From positions 41,408,699 to 41,472,698 of the forward strand of contig CM053272.1 in the NCBI GenBank assembly GCA_028583415.1: DNA of 64,000 bases, read 5' to 3'. The translations under genes and the position numbers were made by a program. The notes beneath the pieces are model-generated. The model saw nothing but the letters and a program-made list of their open reading frames with translations, had not been told where the DNA came from and did no database searches. Positions 14,335-26,833 of the stretch are shown here, in pieces. Position 1 is the first letter of the stretch, and every line of letters starts with the position of its first letter. This DNA comes from Protea cynaroides (lineage: Eukaryota > Streptophyta > Magnoliopsida > Proteales > Proteaceae).

Positions 14335-15040
14335 TATCCTCTGTAGTTAAGGGTGTAAAACGGTACAGTTTTGATTTAACGGTGCGATTCGATTTCGGTT
14401 TGATGTGTAATAAGTAAATCAAAACCAAACCATTTATTAAAAGGTTTCAAAATTCTTACCAAAATCGATTAACAATCGGTTTATGTTTTTAGGTTTTTAA
14501 ACGGTTTCGTTGCCGAGAGGGAGAGGAAGTGAGTTAGGAACCAAGTAAAGGGAAAACCAAGGAAATCATTAAAATAATTTTAATCATATATGAAAGTGGA
14601 TTTATAATTTAGAAGTATGTCATGTGGAAAGCATTAAAATATAATTTATTTCTACAAATATAGACATTTAGCACTAAGGGATTAAAGTAAAGGTTTAATC
14701 GATTTTAATGGTTCCAAATAGTCGGTTTAAACGGTTTCATTATTGAAATCAGAATCGAACCATTTAACTAAACGGTTTCATTTCTGAAACCAAAATCGAA
14801 CCATTTAATAATCGATTTCACGGTTTCGATTTAAACTGTTCGGTTCGATTTCAATACATAGTTCGGTTTCATTTTTGACACCCTTATATGTAGTGAGACC
14901 ACCTTTGTAGTGACGATCCTAGTCATTCGAAGTGGATTGACATATATCCCGATGCACTCTCAGTGTATCGGGATACATGCCGATCCATTTTTAAGTAGGT
15001 GGGATCCTCACTAGAGAGGTGGCCTCACTACAGAGGATCC
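14335..15040. mobile_element. Related MITE, split by an hAT-like insertion
   Basis: Termini ATCCTCTGTAGT at the left and ACTACAGAGGAT at the right mirror each other, and the centre of the right part (about 14957-14985) is a palindrome of CCCGATGCACTCTCAGTG type. The left terminus is interrupted at 14350 by another element and resumes at 14889. Family relation to 14032-14190 is clear from the shared GTGAGGCCACCTCTCTAGTG-type word. Confidence 0.6.
14350..14888. mobile_element. hAT-like non-autonomous element
   Basis: Ends AGGGTGTAAAAC and the complement of AAGGGTGTCAAA resemble short hAT termini, and the flanks TGTAGTTA (14342-14349) and TGTAGTGA (14889-14896) fit an 8-bp target duplication with one change. 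Internally it repeats AAACGGTTTCGAT-type words but codes for nothing. A reverse-oriented relative lies at about 57540-57962. Confidence 0.6.
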
Positions 15041-16877
15041 CAATCCTAAGGACAGGAGCACTTGTGCAGCAAGATGCTATATGCACACGACTGTATTTAA
15101 AAACCGAATTAAAATGAAAAAAAAATTTGGGCATGTTAATAAAATGCCCTCACTGTCATTTTGCCCTGCCCTTCTCTCTCTCTCCCTCTCTTAGATGGTC
15201 AAAATTGGGTTCAAACTGAAAATTAAAATTGAACCAACAAGAATTGGGTCATACTGAACTAGAACTAAACCTTCTTAGATTGTGTTTTTAGAACATGATG
15301 AAAAATTAAAACCAGACCACATTAATTGATAAATCTGAACCAAACCAATCCATTGGGCACAAATTGAAAATGAACAAACCTTATAATAGACCTATAAAAA
15401 CTCATTGAGCAAACAATTGGCTAAATAAACATGTAAGAAACTTAAACCTAAAATAGACTGATAATAAACCATTAAACCTGTCCAATAAAACCCCGAAACC
15501 AAAATTGTCTTATTAGACCATAATTGCACTTGCATCCATATATATATATATATATCGAAATCAAAACCCACCCGACCTAATGCCAACCTAATCTCTCTCT
15601 AGCACTTAGAGTGGATTTGCACCACAAAAAAAAAAAAAAAAAAAAAACCATTGCCACCCTTCTCTCTCTAGCCCCTAAATTGGATTTGCACCGCACAAAA
15701 AAAATTTCACTAAACCCCCAAAGTCTCTCTCTCTCTCCAGAATCAGTCTTCTTTTGTTGTCTTCTCTTTATTAAATTCAGAGCCTATCAGCATGGGCCTC
15801 ATGGCAGTCACTTCCGCCTCTTTTGACTGTTTTACGTATCAAAATATCTTTATTGTTAATAAGACAACGCAGATACCATTCATCTCATCGTGTCTTCCTC
15901 TAAATATCTTCTCGATCCGGTGGTTTCTTCCTCGCCATCCATCAGAACCTCCACGGAATCGTTTGGGTCCGTTCAGATTAAATCAGGTTTAGGTCATTTG
16001 GGGTGATGCCCAGAAACAGAAATCTTATCTTTCCTCTTGGTGCCCTTTTTCTTCTCCTCTCCTTCCCCCCTTTTCTTCCCATTATGCAGAAAATTATGAT
16101 GGATTTTAATTGGTATGAACTTCCAAATTTCCTTTTTCTAAATCAACATTGATTTTTTGAATGAAAAATAATAAATATTTGGCAGCAAAATAAATGTATT
16201 TTTTTTTACATATGCTTATTTTGTTTTGTTGTAAAAAAAATTTCATGTCAGTGATATTTTACAAAAAAAATTCTCTCATATAAAATTTCCTGCTTTTCAA
16301 TGCATTTCTTTTGATTTTACGTTAAAATAAATAATAGAAATTCCTATTTTACTGAACTTTTTAATTTTTCACCATTTTACCTAGGAACAAAAGGATTCAA
16401 AAGAAAAAAAACAAGCAGGGAAAATTTTCTTATGGTAAATTTACATTTTTCAGTGCAACTTATTTGGAAACAAATAGGGTCTAGAAAGACTTTTGATTTT
16501 ATATTAAAAAAAAAAACATAAAAGGGCCAACACATAAGAATGACTTTATTAGTAGAGGCATATTTTGAAAGTGTCAAAAGAATTTAATACCTTAGGTTTT
16601 TACCCTCTTAGTATTACACACTTGTTTTTGTAATGAGAGTAATTATTGTAATTTTATATACATATTTGAAAACCAAACCTAACAATAATGATGTGTCACT
16701 TTCAAGCATTTTGTGAATCTTTTCTTCCTAATCTAATTTTTTTTTGCAAATATATCGAGGGGTATTTAAAAGAAGGTATCATATTCCAAATGCAGATATA
16801 GGGGTGTCATACAAAGACTCCTCTTTTTATTTCCTCACCATGAACTTTGTCTAATGTACCTTGTTCTGGATTTTAAA
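15041..16877. other. Spacer, nothing recognised
   Basis: AT-rich, with a short (AT)n at 15539-15556 and a poly-A run at 15625-15647. The segment 15780-16000 has more balanced base use and a frame at 15792-15992, but no recognised protein. Confidence 0.45.
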
Positions 16878-17043
16878 GGATAGGCCTTGGTGCAACAGTA
16901 AGATTGCTCTATTGTGACCTCATCATCATGATGAATTCAAATATGAAAAACGTTTCTCTACAAAGCAGGGGTAAAACTACGTATATTGATCCTTCTCTAG
17001 AGCTTGAAGTGATAAGAGACTTGTACATTGGGTATGTCTTTTT
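16878..17043 (+). mobile_element. Au-like SINE
   Basis: About 165 bases resembling the plant Au SINE: a tRNA-derived head GGATAGGCCTTGGTGCAACA with the A-box-like TGGTGCAACAGTAAG, GATTGCTCTATTGTGACC, then a body with AAAACTACGTATATTGATCC and the terminal GGTATGTCTTTTT tail. Several positions have drifted from the family and the B box is poor, so this is an old, inactive copy. Recognition rests on memory of the family consensus. Confidence 0.65.
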
Positions 17044-18396
17044 ACTTTATTCGTTTTTTTTTTCTTTTGAAAATGCACCTTGCCCTACTCTTAATAGGGC
17101 ATATAAAATGGAAACATAGTTATTGTTTTGTAATATATAGGTGATGCCTTTAATAGAAATCAATCTCAATCTACATCATGAGTGCAATTTTTGGAATAAA
17201 CTAGGTGCTAAATGAAAGATTCTTGTTCAATATCATCTGTATCTTATGTGAAGTTTTTTTTTTTTTTTTTTTCTAACAGTTTAGGATTTAATTAATTAAT
17301 AATTTGTATGTGACTTACTTTGAACATTTCCCGAATCCCCCTTGTGCATCCCATTTGACATCATCACATGATAGGAATAACAAAGTTTTTTTTTTCCCAA
17401 TAGATGATAACCTTTTACTAAAATGTACATTCTTACAAATTTAAATCAAGTCTGAATGAAAAAAAAAAGAAAAAAAGAAAAAAAAAAGAAAGAACCCATA
17501 AAAATGCAGGGTGAATGAGTTTACAAAACAATGTCATGCATCTTATGTAATTGGTAAAATTCATGGTAGGGAGTCATGTTGTGCATTTAGAAAGGAATGG
17601 AAATCCAAATGCCAAGGTAAACCAGTCAAAAGAGGGAAAAAAATGAATTTTTAATAAAGCTCTTAAAAATAGGATGTGAACTTCAACCTACTATTTTATC
17701 TTAAAAATAATAGAATGAAATAAATTATTTTTTCTTATTCTATTTGTCATAAGAACAAATGTAACATGAGAGTGATAAAAATGAAAGAATTAAAAAGACA
17801 AAAAAAGTGGTTTCTACAAATCTTTAGATGACATACTTACAGAGAGCACCTTCTAAATTTGCAGAAGGACAAGAACGCGAAAATAATTAATAATAAAAAA
17901 ATGACGAAAATTATGAGACAAAGACAAAAGAAACACAGCTACCCAAAACTCTACAACCCCATTAATAATTCTATGGGAAAAAAAAAAAAGACTCCATTAC
18001 TCATCAGTTGCTTCCCAAAGAAAGTAGAGAGAAACAAAGCAAATCCTTCAAAGGATGACAATTATAACCCTAATAAAAAATAAAAAAAAAAGTGAGGTGG
18101 TTCGAACTGATCATCAGATTGATGCATCATCCCACATCCATTAGTTCACTATCGACCATACATACTGATACAGCTTCAATTGTGTTTTTTTATTTATTTT
18201 TGTGCAAAATACAGTTTTAACTTTGGAATTCTGGTATTGCTTCCTGATAAATTCATCCAAAGCAATATAAGGTAGAGACACTTGGCTATCCACTGAGGAA
18301 GAGGAGTTACTATGACGCCACCTAAGCAGATAAAAAACTCCAACAAGATTCTCCATTGTTTATAGAGAAGGTCATTGTTTTGAATATAATAATGCA
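17044..18396. other. Spacer, nothing recognised
   Basis: AT-rich sequence with poly-T (17256-17273) and A-rich tracts (17460-17492). A Lys/Asn-rich frame at 17859-18083 reflects the base composition only. Confidence 0.5.
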
Positions 18397-18402
18397 GTTT
18401 TA

Positions 18403-18659
18403 TGGTAGTGGAGCAAAGTGGAAAGTGGCAAGGAATCCCACATTGCTCATCGTCTTTTAATATTATTATTTTATTCAATTTAAAAACCACCACAAACCGC
18501 CAATGGATGAAAACAGAAGAAAGATGAAGAAAAAAGGACTGTCAGAAACTGACCGATGGATGGATGGATAGATCATGGATGGATCAGATTCTTCTTCTCT
18601 TGCAGTTGTGCGTGTGCCACAGTGGATGATAGTGAAAACATTTATTGGGAGAACTGTGA

Positions 18660-18690
<31 letters not shown>

Positions 18691-19686
18691 GGTCGTTTTT
18701 CATGGTGGGCTTCCGTGTCTACATGGTTACAACATCATTTGAAAGATGGAATCCTTGACGTGGACGATTATTTATTTATATAACAAATAATTAATATGAA
18801 AAATTACTAGTGAAGGAGTTGGTCTCATTAGGGAGAAAAAAAAAAAAAAAAAACTCAATAGACGATGCTCTCATCATTACAGGTTTGGGAAAGGATTTAT
18901 CTACACAGTTTTATCCTGTTTTGCAGACAATTAAATTGTCTGATCACAATGTTTTTATCTATGTAGTTTTATTCTGGGAATAGTTTTTGCTATAGTCGAA
19001 AATCGTTTTGTCAATTTGCGATCTGAGTAATCTACAATCGTAGAAGTTAAACAAAAGAGTTGGACGATTAAATCTCGAGTACACTCAGATGCCTAAGTCA
19101 GATTCCCAATGTAAACAGTCAAGATATAGTAGGAAGCTATCTCCAGTTTAAAGAGAGAGAGGAACGATGAGAGAGTTTGAATGTATGAAAGAACTGATGG
19201 TGAATAGTGAAATTGTGAGTTGGCATACTGGGTGATTCATCCTTTACTTATAGGAGTAGGCAAGAAGCATGGAGGTACCAAGACTCAAAGAAGTTGATCG
19301 CCAATAGGACTACCAAGTGTCGCTTTGAGGGACGCCCAGGTCATAGACTCCGAGTAGGAGTGGGAGACTGTAGCCAAGGAAGCTAAGTCGATCGGTAATG
19401 AGAGTGACACGTGTCACCATACGAGTGGTTGTAGGGCCTTGAAGGTCAGCAACGTATTGTACTAGGAGTAGGACTCCTATGACGTAACCTAGTCGCCTTA
19501 GGACTTTGATCTCCGACCAGAAAACGTAACCCAGTAGGACTATGCCACTGACCAAGTACCGCGTCCTGATAGGATTGTAACTCCGAACGTGCAAAGCCGA
19601 GCGCTACATTGTTTGTCTGGTCGGCCTTGCCGACTTTGGGTGCCACGTGTAAGAATTTTATTGGTTGATGTTTTTCTCCCATAACA
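18403..19686 (+). repeat. 5' LTR of the gag-only element
   Basis: About 1284 bases, matching 22629-23871 along its length, including the GGATGGATGGAT cluster, the GA microsatellite (18661-18686, longer here than in the 3' LTR), a poly-A run near 18838-18852 and the terminal GCCACGTGTAAGAATTT segment. Small minus-strand frames within it (19310-19842) recur in the other LTR and are not genes. Confidence 0.9.
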
Positions 19687-20119
19687 GATGCCCCTTGCGC
19701 TGTTAGATTCGAAGGATTCGATAGTGCAAACATCCCCCACCAAGGATTCTATTTCTGATCGGACATAACTTGGACCCACTGAATGATGGCAGTCGGTCGC
19801 CCTATCATCTTCCAAAAATCTACCTTTGCGATCGGATCTCACGGGTAAGTGGATGGCAGTTGTCGCCAGCTATTCCCACTACCAGATGGGGCACGAAAAT
19901 TGAGGTGTCACAGTAGCGAAATGTCACGTGGTTCCACCATTAATCTCTGCTGGATTTCAAACCGTCGTCCTCATCCGATGGCCAGGAATCAACCAACGCG
20001 TCTTGAGAAGAGACGCCATAAGTAACCGTTCTGATCATGAATGGTCAGCTTCATCTGACGGTGGGCATTCGATCCACTTGTCTCGAGAATCTGCACCATA
20101 AACTGTTCTCAGAGCCATT

Positions 20120-22614
20120 ATGACAGCTGACGTCAGCTTGTCACGTCGTGCCCAGCGCAGCAGACATCTCGCCACTACTGTAGCACCACGTGTTCGGAAG
20201 ATGGACGGTTGTGTTTCAAACCTCGTGCCTATAAGTGTACTCCAACCGTTTTCATTCGATCATTTGGACGAATTGGGGTCAGAGTCTTTGTTGTCTAATC
20301 GGAGGTCCTTCCAGTCTTCAAGTCATTCACGCGACTCCTCCACCTTTCTTCTAATCAGTAAGTTTTCCTTCTCCTGTCGTTCCTTCTCTTCCATTTTTCT
20401 TTTCTCGTACATGTTTGCTAGTTCATCTTCCTCCAACAGTGTCAGACCACTAGGAAGAGTGAGAGAGAGAGAACCCATGGCCCAGTACCGGACTTCCTCT
20501 TGGGAGAGGTCTTCTGATTCACTCGATGAGTTTTCAGCCACCCCTAGACTTCCCAGTAGAAAGAGGAAAACCAGGGACTTTGTCAATCTGGAATTCAACT
20601 CCAAAGCCACCAAGTCGGAGGACTCTAGTAAGGTGGCCTAGTGTCCCCAAAATTTTGAAAGTCCTCCCTTCGGCTTCCGGGCCTGCCTCCGAGGAAGAGC
20701 TTGAGGAAAGCTCTTCTCAAGCAGTCGAGTGGAGCCAACTGGCGGGCACATCTGCTCGGAGGGCTCCTCGGTGGTGGAGCAGCAGTCCAGAAATTCTGCT
20801 TATAGATAAACTCCCCGCTTGGACAGTACCGAGCAAGGTGGTATCTGATGCGGCCTTGTCTCAGATCCGGAGGGCCTATTAGCTCGAAGACCCCATGACC
20901 GATATCTTGGTCCGACCTCCTGCGGCAGAGGAGAGGGCCTGTACCCTAAACCTTTCAGAGATCTGCGTGTACGAATAGGCTCTGAAGTTTGGTCTTCGAT
21001 TCCCGCTGCACCCCCTTGTCGTCGACATTCTAAAGGTGTATCGCATCGCCCCCTCCCAACTGACTCCGAATGGGTGGCGATGCATCTATGCCTTCATCAT
21101 CTTCATCCGTGGATTGGGGGAGACTCCGATCGTGAACTTGTTCCGATGATTATTTCAGTTTTCCAGTTTGATCGAGACTCGCTCGATGAGTGGGTGGTAC
21201 TATTTTAGTCAGAGGGACGCGAAGAAGCTCCCCCTGATCTCTCGGAAGCCCTCTCCCATCCATGGGTGGAAGGAGAAGTTTTTCTTTGTAGGTTCTCCGT
21301 CAGGCGGTCTGACACTTCCTTTGTCCAACGTGTGGCTCATGGTGGACGCGACGGGGTTCAACAAGATGCCCTTCCTAACCTCGGAGGAGAAGCGGGTCTT
21401 CTGGAAGGTAAAGGAGGGCCAGACCGTTTGGTATGCTGACCTGGTAGATCCCCAAAAGTTGGCCGAGCACGGCTGCTAGGTGAGTTTTATGTCTAATTGT
21501 TGGAATCCGACCGGATATTGGTTGTCAGTACTGACTGTTTGTTTGGTTCTTTCGTTGCAGTGAATTTCTCCAACAACCAGTTGATGGCCCGGATTCTGTG
21601 CAAGCGGGTGGCAGAGGCAGTCAAGCAGGCCAATCAGAGGGATGACCTGGCTGGCGGGGTTGCCACACGGTCAAGTGCAATTGCTGACGACCCCAAGGGT
21701 AAGAGGCCCGCTCCGGAAGTACCCAAGAAGGAGATCCGGTTGGCCTAGGAGTTGCTGGTCGACATATACAAGAAGAGGGCTACCGTGAAAGTTGGTTTAC
21801 GGGAAGACGACTGGAAGGGGGCGAGGCGAAGGAAGTCCAGTCCCTTTGAGTGGTTAAAGTCGTCGAATTGACCAAGGCCACCGACTCGAAGACACCAAGG
21901 GAGTCCGTCCGACCCATGGAGGACGACCTCGAGAAGAAGGTGGATGTGGCGATGTTCACCCCCGAACTTAACTTGAAGAGCACCGATTTGGTGCTCAAGA
22001 GTTCACGGGCGGCGAGGATCATGTTGACCCAGAACCGCCTTCGGGAGGATGTGGCCTTCACCTCTTCTTTGGAGATGGGGGATCTGCTGAAGAGGATCTT
22101 CCTTGCCAGCACCCGGGTAAGACGATATGATCTCTTTACATTACTTCTACGTCTGCTCTATTTTAGAAGTTTTACTAACAGTTCTCTTTTCTGGCTTTCA
22201 AGGCAGGCAACCACGTGGCCGAGCTGTGCCAGAAGGTTGCGTCCATGACAATGGAACTGGACGATAGGAGGACGGTGGAATCCTCCCTCCAAGAGGCTAT
22301 GAAGATAGCCGATGAGAAGTTGCACGAGAAGACCTCCGAGGCTAAGGGCCTCGCCTTGGAGAAGTCTAACCTCCGAACTTCTCTGGACAAGGCTGAGAAC
22401 ACCCTTTCGGAGGAGCACCAGAGGGTGCATCAAGCACGTAGCCGAGGACGAAGCCAAGTCGGCTAATGAAGCTTTGGCTAAGGCGGAGGAGTTCCAGGTA
22501 GTGATCCGGGAGCAAGCCGTGGCTGATTATCGATCATCCCCTCAGTATGCCGACAACTTGGAGGACACCGCCAGCAGGTTCTTCGAGAAGAGGACTGTCT
22601 ACTTGAAGGAGTAG
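20120..22614 (+). pseudogene. Degraded gag-like gene (Transposase_28 / 'putative gypsy type transposon' family)
   Basis: The central part (about 20970-21470) has the family signature: PLHPLVVDILKVYRIAPSQL, the WRCIYAFIIF and LGETPIVNLFR segments, GWYYFSQRDAKK and SPIHGWKEKFFFVGSPSGG. In this frame there are stops at 20880, near 20978 and near 21149, and the frame is lost again later, so it cannot make one protein. The downstream half encodes a Glu/Lys-rich coiled coil (about 22207-22470, MTMELDDRRTVESSLQEAMK and onward), also usual for these gag-like proteins. Two probable introns survive: 21480-21560 and about 22117-22206, both with GT...AG borders. Confidence 0.75.
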
Positions 22615-22628
22615 CTCGCCGGAAGGGG

Positions 22629-23871
22629 TGTAGTGGAGCAAAGTGGAAAGTGGTAAGGAATCCCACATTGCTCTTCGTCTTTTAATATTGTTATTTTGTT
22701 CAATTTAAAAACACCTCAAACCGCCAATGGATGAAAACAGAAGAAAGATGAAGAAAAAAAGGCTGTCGAAACTGACCGATGGATGGATGGATAGATCATG
22801 GATGGATCAAATTCTTCTTCTCTTGCAGTTGTGCGTGTGCCACAGTGGATGATAGTGAAGAGAGAGAGAGAGGTAGGTCGTTTTTCATAGTGGGCTTTTG
22901 TGTCTACAAGGTTACAACATCATTTGAATGTTGGAACCCTTGACGTAGACGATTATTTATTTATATAACAAATAATTAATAGGAAAAATTACTAGTGAAT
23001 GAGTTGGTCTCATTAGAGGAAAAAAAAAAAAAAAAACTCAGTGGATGATGCTCTCCCCATTACAGGTTTGGGAAAGGATTTATCTACACAGTTTTATCTT
23101 GTTTTGCCGACAATTAAACTCTTTGATCACAATGTGTTTATCTATGCAATCTTATTCTGGGAATAGTCTTTGTTATGGTTAGAAATCGTCCGTCCGGTCT
23201 GCGATCCGAGCAACCTGCAATCACAGAAATTAAACAAGGGAGTTGGGCGATTAAGCCCCAGGTACACTCCGATGCCTAAGTCAGATTTTCAATGTAAACA
23301 GTCAAGAGATAGTAGGAAGCTATCTCCAGTTTAAAGAGAGAGGGGAACGATGAGAGAATTTGAGCGTATGAAAGAATTGATGGTGAATAGTGAAATTATG
23401 AGTTGGCATTACCTGAGGGATTCGTCCTTTATTTATAGCAGTAGGCAAGAAGCATGGAGGTACCAGGACTCAAAGAAGTTGATCGCCAACAGGACTACCA
23501 AGTGTCGCTCTGAGGGACGCCCATGTCATAAAGTTCGAGTAGGAGTGGGAGACTGTAGCCAAGGAAGCTAAGTCGGTCGGTAATGAGAGTGACACGTGTC
23601 ACCATACGAGTGGTTGCAGGGCCTTGAAGGTCGGCAACGTATTGTACTAGGAGTAGGACTCCTATGACGTAACTTAGTGGCCTTAAGACTCTGACTGCCG
23701 ACCAGGAAACGTAACCCACCAGTAGGACTATGCCACTGACCATGTGTGTCTTCATAGGATTGTGACTCCGAGCGTGCAAAGCCGAGCGCTACATTGTCTG
23801 TCTGGTCGGCCTAGCCGACTTTGGGTGCCACGTGTAAGAATTTCATTGGGTAATGTTTTTCTTCCATAACA
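22629..23871 (+). repeat. 3' LTR of the gag-only element
   Basis: About 1243 bases, same content and order as 18403-19686 with scattered substitutions and a shortened GA tract. It ends CATAACA at 23871. Confidence 0.9.
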
Positions 23872-23877
23872 GTTTTA

Positions 23878-24887
23878 CATTGCTTAGAGACTAGAACTTG
23901 GATTTCTTCTATATGGAGAGTCTCTCCACTTACTAGTTCAAACTTTCGAGGAAATTCCAGTACGATCACCTAAAAATGAGACCACATACCACGTGTACTA
24001 TCACCCAGAAGAGGGGCATCATGTGAGGAGGGGTGTTAGGAATAATCTCACATTGTTTAAAGACTAGAACCTTGAGACCTGATACTTACAAGTTCAAACT
24101 TTGTCTTATATGCTTCCATAGACGCAATATAGGAATCCTCTCAATTTTTTTCATCGATAACATTTATTTCACTTAATTAGAAGAATTTGAATTCAAGATA
24201 AAATAAAATATAATAATTAAATTTTGAATGTTTTAGATATATAACAACATCATATGCGAACCAAATGTAAAAAAATCAACTTTTACATGCTTCCCTGTGT
24301 GCGGACGTGCAGAGATTAAAGTTGCAAAGTTCCAATAAAGAACAATTGAGAGAGAGAGAGAGAGAGGAAGCATCTTATTCTATTCATTCAACATCCACTC
24401 TATTTCCTCTCATCCTTAGTCCACTTGATTCCAATTGAGTGATGTCTGAAGTTTAATATTTCATCACCACATAAAACTATCAAAATAGACAGATCATCCC
24501 GCCCTTTAGAATCTCATCCATCTATCCATCCATCCATTCAATATGGCCGGGCCACAAACAAAGCAAATTACACCCCCAAAAGTCCGAAACCAATCAATGA
24601 GAGGACCAGACCAGACCTGACCAGACCGGATTATTTTCGATTCTATGGGTAAGTTGGGTTCTTAGTCATTGTCGCAGGTATAGGTATGGTCCCAGCCGAT
24701 AACAATAGGATCCTATTCCAGTTCACAAAATTACTTTTTTCTGACTGGTTGAGGATTTGATGGTCCGTTTCTTTTTTATATTGACTTATTATCGATCCAT
24801 AGTTGGATTTAATCAATAAGAACTTTAGTTTGGATTTATTGGATTGATTTTTTTTGAATTTATCAATCGATTTTTTTCGAAGCTATC
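23878..24887. other. Spacer with a local duplication
   Basis: A segment beginning ACATTGCTTAGAGACTAGAAC (23877) is echoed at about 24050 (ACATTGTTTAAAGACTAGAAC), each followed by CTTACTAGTTCAAACTTT-like sequence, an imperfect repeat about 170 bases apart. A GA tract lies at 24350-24366. No gene recognised. Confidence 0.5.
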
Positions 24888-25652
24888 AATCGTTTTCTAC
24901 TTCTTCTCCAAAGTCAGGATTTTTGAAATAGAATGCTGTTTGAATGTTGTTTGATAACGCTGTTCTAAAATCAAAAGACTGCTTCCAGAATGCTGTTTGA
25001 TGATGGTGGTGGTGGTGGTATTGGTGACGGTGGGGGGGGGGGGGGGGTGGTAGTGGTGGCGGCGGCGGTGCTGGTAGGGGGTGGTGGTGGTAGAGGCATG
25101 GATGGTGGGTGGTGGTGGTGGTGGCGGTAGTGGTGGTGGGTGGTGGTGGTGCTGGTGGTGGTGGCGGTAGTGGTGGTAGGTGGTGGGTGGGTGGTGGTGG
25201 CAACAGTGGTGATAGGTGGTGGGTGGTGGTGGTGGCGGTGGTTGTGGTAGGTGGTGGCGGCGGTGGCGGCGGTGGTGGCGGTAGGTGGTGGCGGCGGTGG
25301 TGGCGGAGGTGGCGACTGCGGTGGTGGTGGTGGCAGTGGTGGTGGTGGCGGTGATGGTGGTCACGAGTCTCACGACGGCTGTGGGTGGCGGGTGGTGGTG
25401 GGGATGGTGGCGATAGAGGGGTGGTGGTGATGATGGCAGTGCTAGTGGTGGTGGTGATGACAATCGATAGTGGTAATAGCTCCGGAGCAAGAGAAGTAAG
25501 TTTTTTTAACTCCCAGAGACATTTTTGGAACTGTTCACTCCATTGGAATCAAAATTTGAACCGTGTTTATCAATTGCCATTCTATTCCGAATTAACTCCG
25601 AAACTAAAAAGTAAAGAACTGAAATGTTATCAAACGGGACCTAAATACACAA
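24888..25652. mobile_element. Truncated Harbinger-type element filled with GGT repeats
   Basis: The first 120 bases (CGTTTTCTACTTCTTCTCC, AGAATGCTGTTTGATAACGCTG) match the subterminal region of the Harbinger transposon at 62970-63080. The right end GTTATCAAACGGGACC followed by TAA is the reverse complement of that transposon's GGGCCCGTTTGATAAC terminus with its TTA target. The left terminus is missing. Between them lies the GGT array. Confidence 0.7.
25003..25470. repeat. GGT/GGC trinucleotide-rich minisatellite
   Basis: Almost 470 bases of GGT with GGC, GGG, GTA and GCA interruptions, including a G17-type run near 25031-25047. The G-rich strand could form G-quadruplexes. Long frames on both strands (for example minus 24897-25490, poly-His/Pro/Thr, and plus 25109-25354, poly-Gly/Val/Trp) are by-products of the repeat. 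Confidence 0.95.
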
Positions 25653-26833
25653 CTAATGTTGGAATGGGTCCAAAACACCACCAGTCATACCTCATAACAT
25701 CATAAGCTTTAAAGTTTTATGAGTCTCAAACCTTTTGGTAAAGTGACTTGCTCCATTTGGTTTCTTTTTTCTTCTCTCTCTTTTTCTTTGTTTTCTTTAA
25801 TAAATAATTGAAATTGTGGGGCAGTTGATGTGCTCCTTCTTCTAATCCAAAGTCCTAACCATCATAACTGACGTAACGGTGATAACGACGGTCTCCATCT
25901 TTCCTTTGTATTGTTGTATGATTATGGCTTTCTCATTTTCTTACAATACAAAAAAGAAAATATATAATTAATGTGAAGTGAATGTATTATATTTATGCCG
26001 GGAATCAGGGATACCCCTCGGCCCACGACCCACGGCCCACGATCCACTGCCCACGGCCCATTCACCATAAGGATTTGACACCGTACTTGTACGAAAGATT
26101 TATTAAAATTTAAAGTACATGCAAACCCCACCTTCAATTCTCCTTGACTACTGACAACAACTCCATTTCTTTTCGGTGAAGGTCTCTTCTGGCCTTGTGG
26201 GGTCTTCATTCTATCTGGCGTAGCTCCCATTCAACCATTTGAAGAACCTTTTTTTTTTTCTCTTTAAATGACAGAAAAGATAATCAAAGAAGCAAGCCAA
26301 AGAACATTATAAGATATTCAAATACTATAATTATTTTTTCATGTTGAAAGCATAATACACAATATATTACTACCAAGACATTGCATAATGTCTGTACATC
26401 TGTGAAAATGCCAGTTTTCCATTCTTTATGAACACACCCTGCAAATAACAAATCCAACCAACCCTAACCTCACTATGTATATTGTCTGAACTGTACAGAA
26501 AGAGAGCATTCTATCTTCAATATCACCTTTAAAAACCAACCTAGCTAAGAAGAAACTTTCTTCCCTTCCATGATCTAAATTAACCATGCATGAACTTCCT
26601 TTCTTCTATTTACAATAAAAAAAGAAAACCCAGAAGATATTTCTAAGTTTATTCCTTATATTCCTCCTTTTTCCTATGTTAAATATCATTTTTCTTTTTG
26701 GGTACAACTACAATCTAAGTCTTTCTTCTTCTATATCCTTCCTTTATATATTACACATCTCTATCCTGTATAGACTATTATTATACATATCTATACAATT
26801 TCCATTTTTTTTTTTAATGTTCTGTACTTTTCT
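25653..26833. other. Spacer and 3' flank of PLATZ gene
   Basis: No gene recognised. A short tandem of CCCACGGCCCACGATCCAC-like words lies at 26020-26062. The 3' untranslated region of the PLATZ gene probably covers the last few hundred bases before 26834. Confidence 0.5.

Larger units (their letters stand above)
18403..23871 (+). mobile_element. LTR retrotransposon with gag-like gene only (TR-GAG/LARD type)
   Basis: Complete LTR element. Both LTRs start TG and end CATAACA, and GTTTTA occurs directly outside each end (18397-18402 and 23872-23877), a clean target duplication. A purine tract GGAAGGGG precedes the 3' LTR. The internal 2.9 kb holds a degraded gag-like gene and no protease, reverse transcriptase, RNase H or integrase, so the copy is non-autonomous. 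The word GATGCCTAAGTCAG in its LTRs also occurs in the solo LTR at 61139-61625, suggesting related elements. Confidence 0.88.

Noticed and set aside
19310..19842. Three overlapping minus-strand frames of about 95-100 codons, repeated at 23495-23779
   Set aside because: They recur because they lie in the two LTRs of one element.
20323..20613. Glu/Lys-rich minus-strand frame
   Set aside because: Antisense to the gag-like gene of the LTR element.
24897..25490. 197-codon His/Pro/Thr-rich frame and overlapping Gly/Val/Trp-rich plus-strand frame
   Set aside because: Both are translations of the GGT/GGC repeat inside a transposon fragment; no non-repeat protein sequence.
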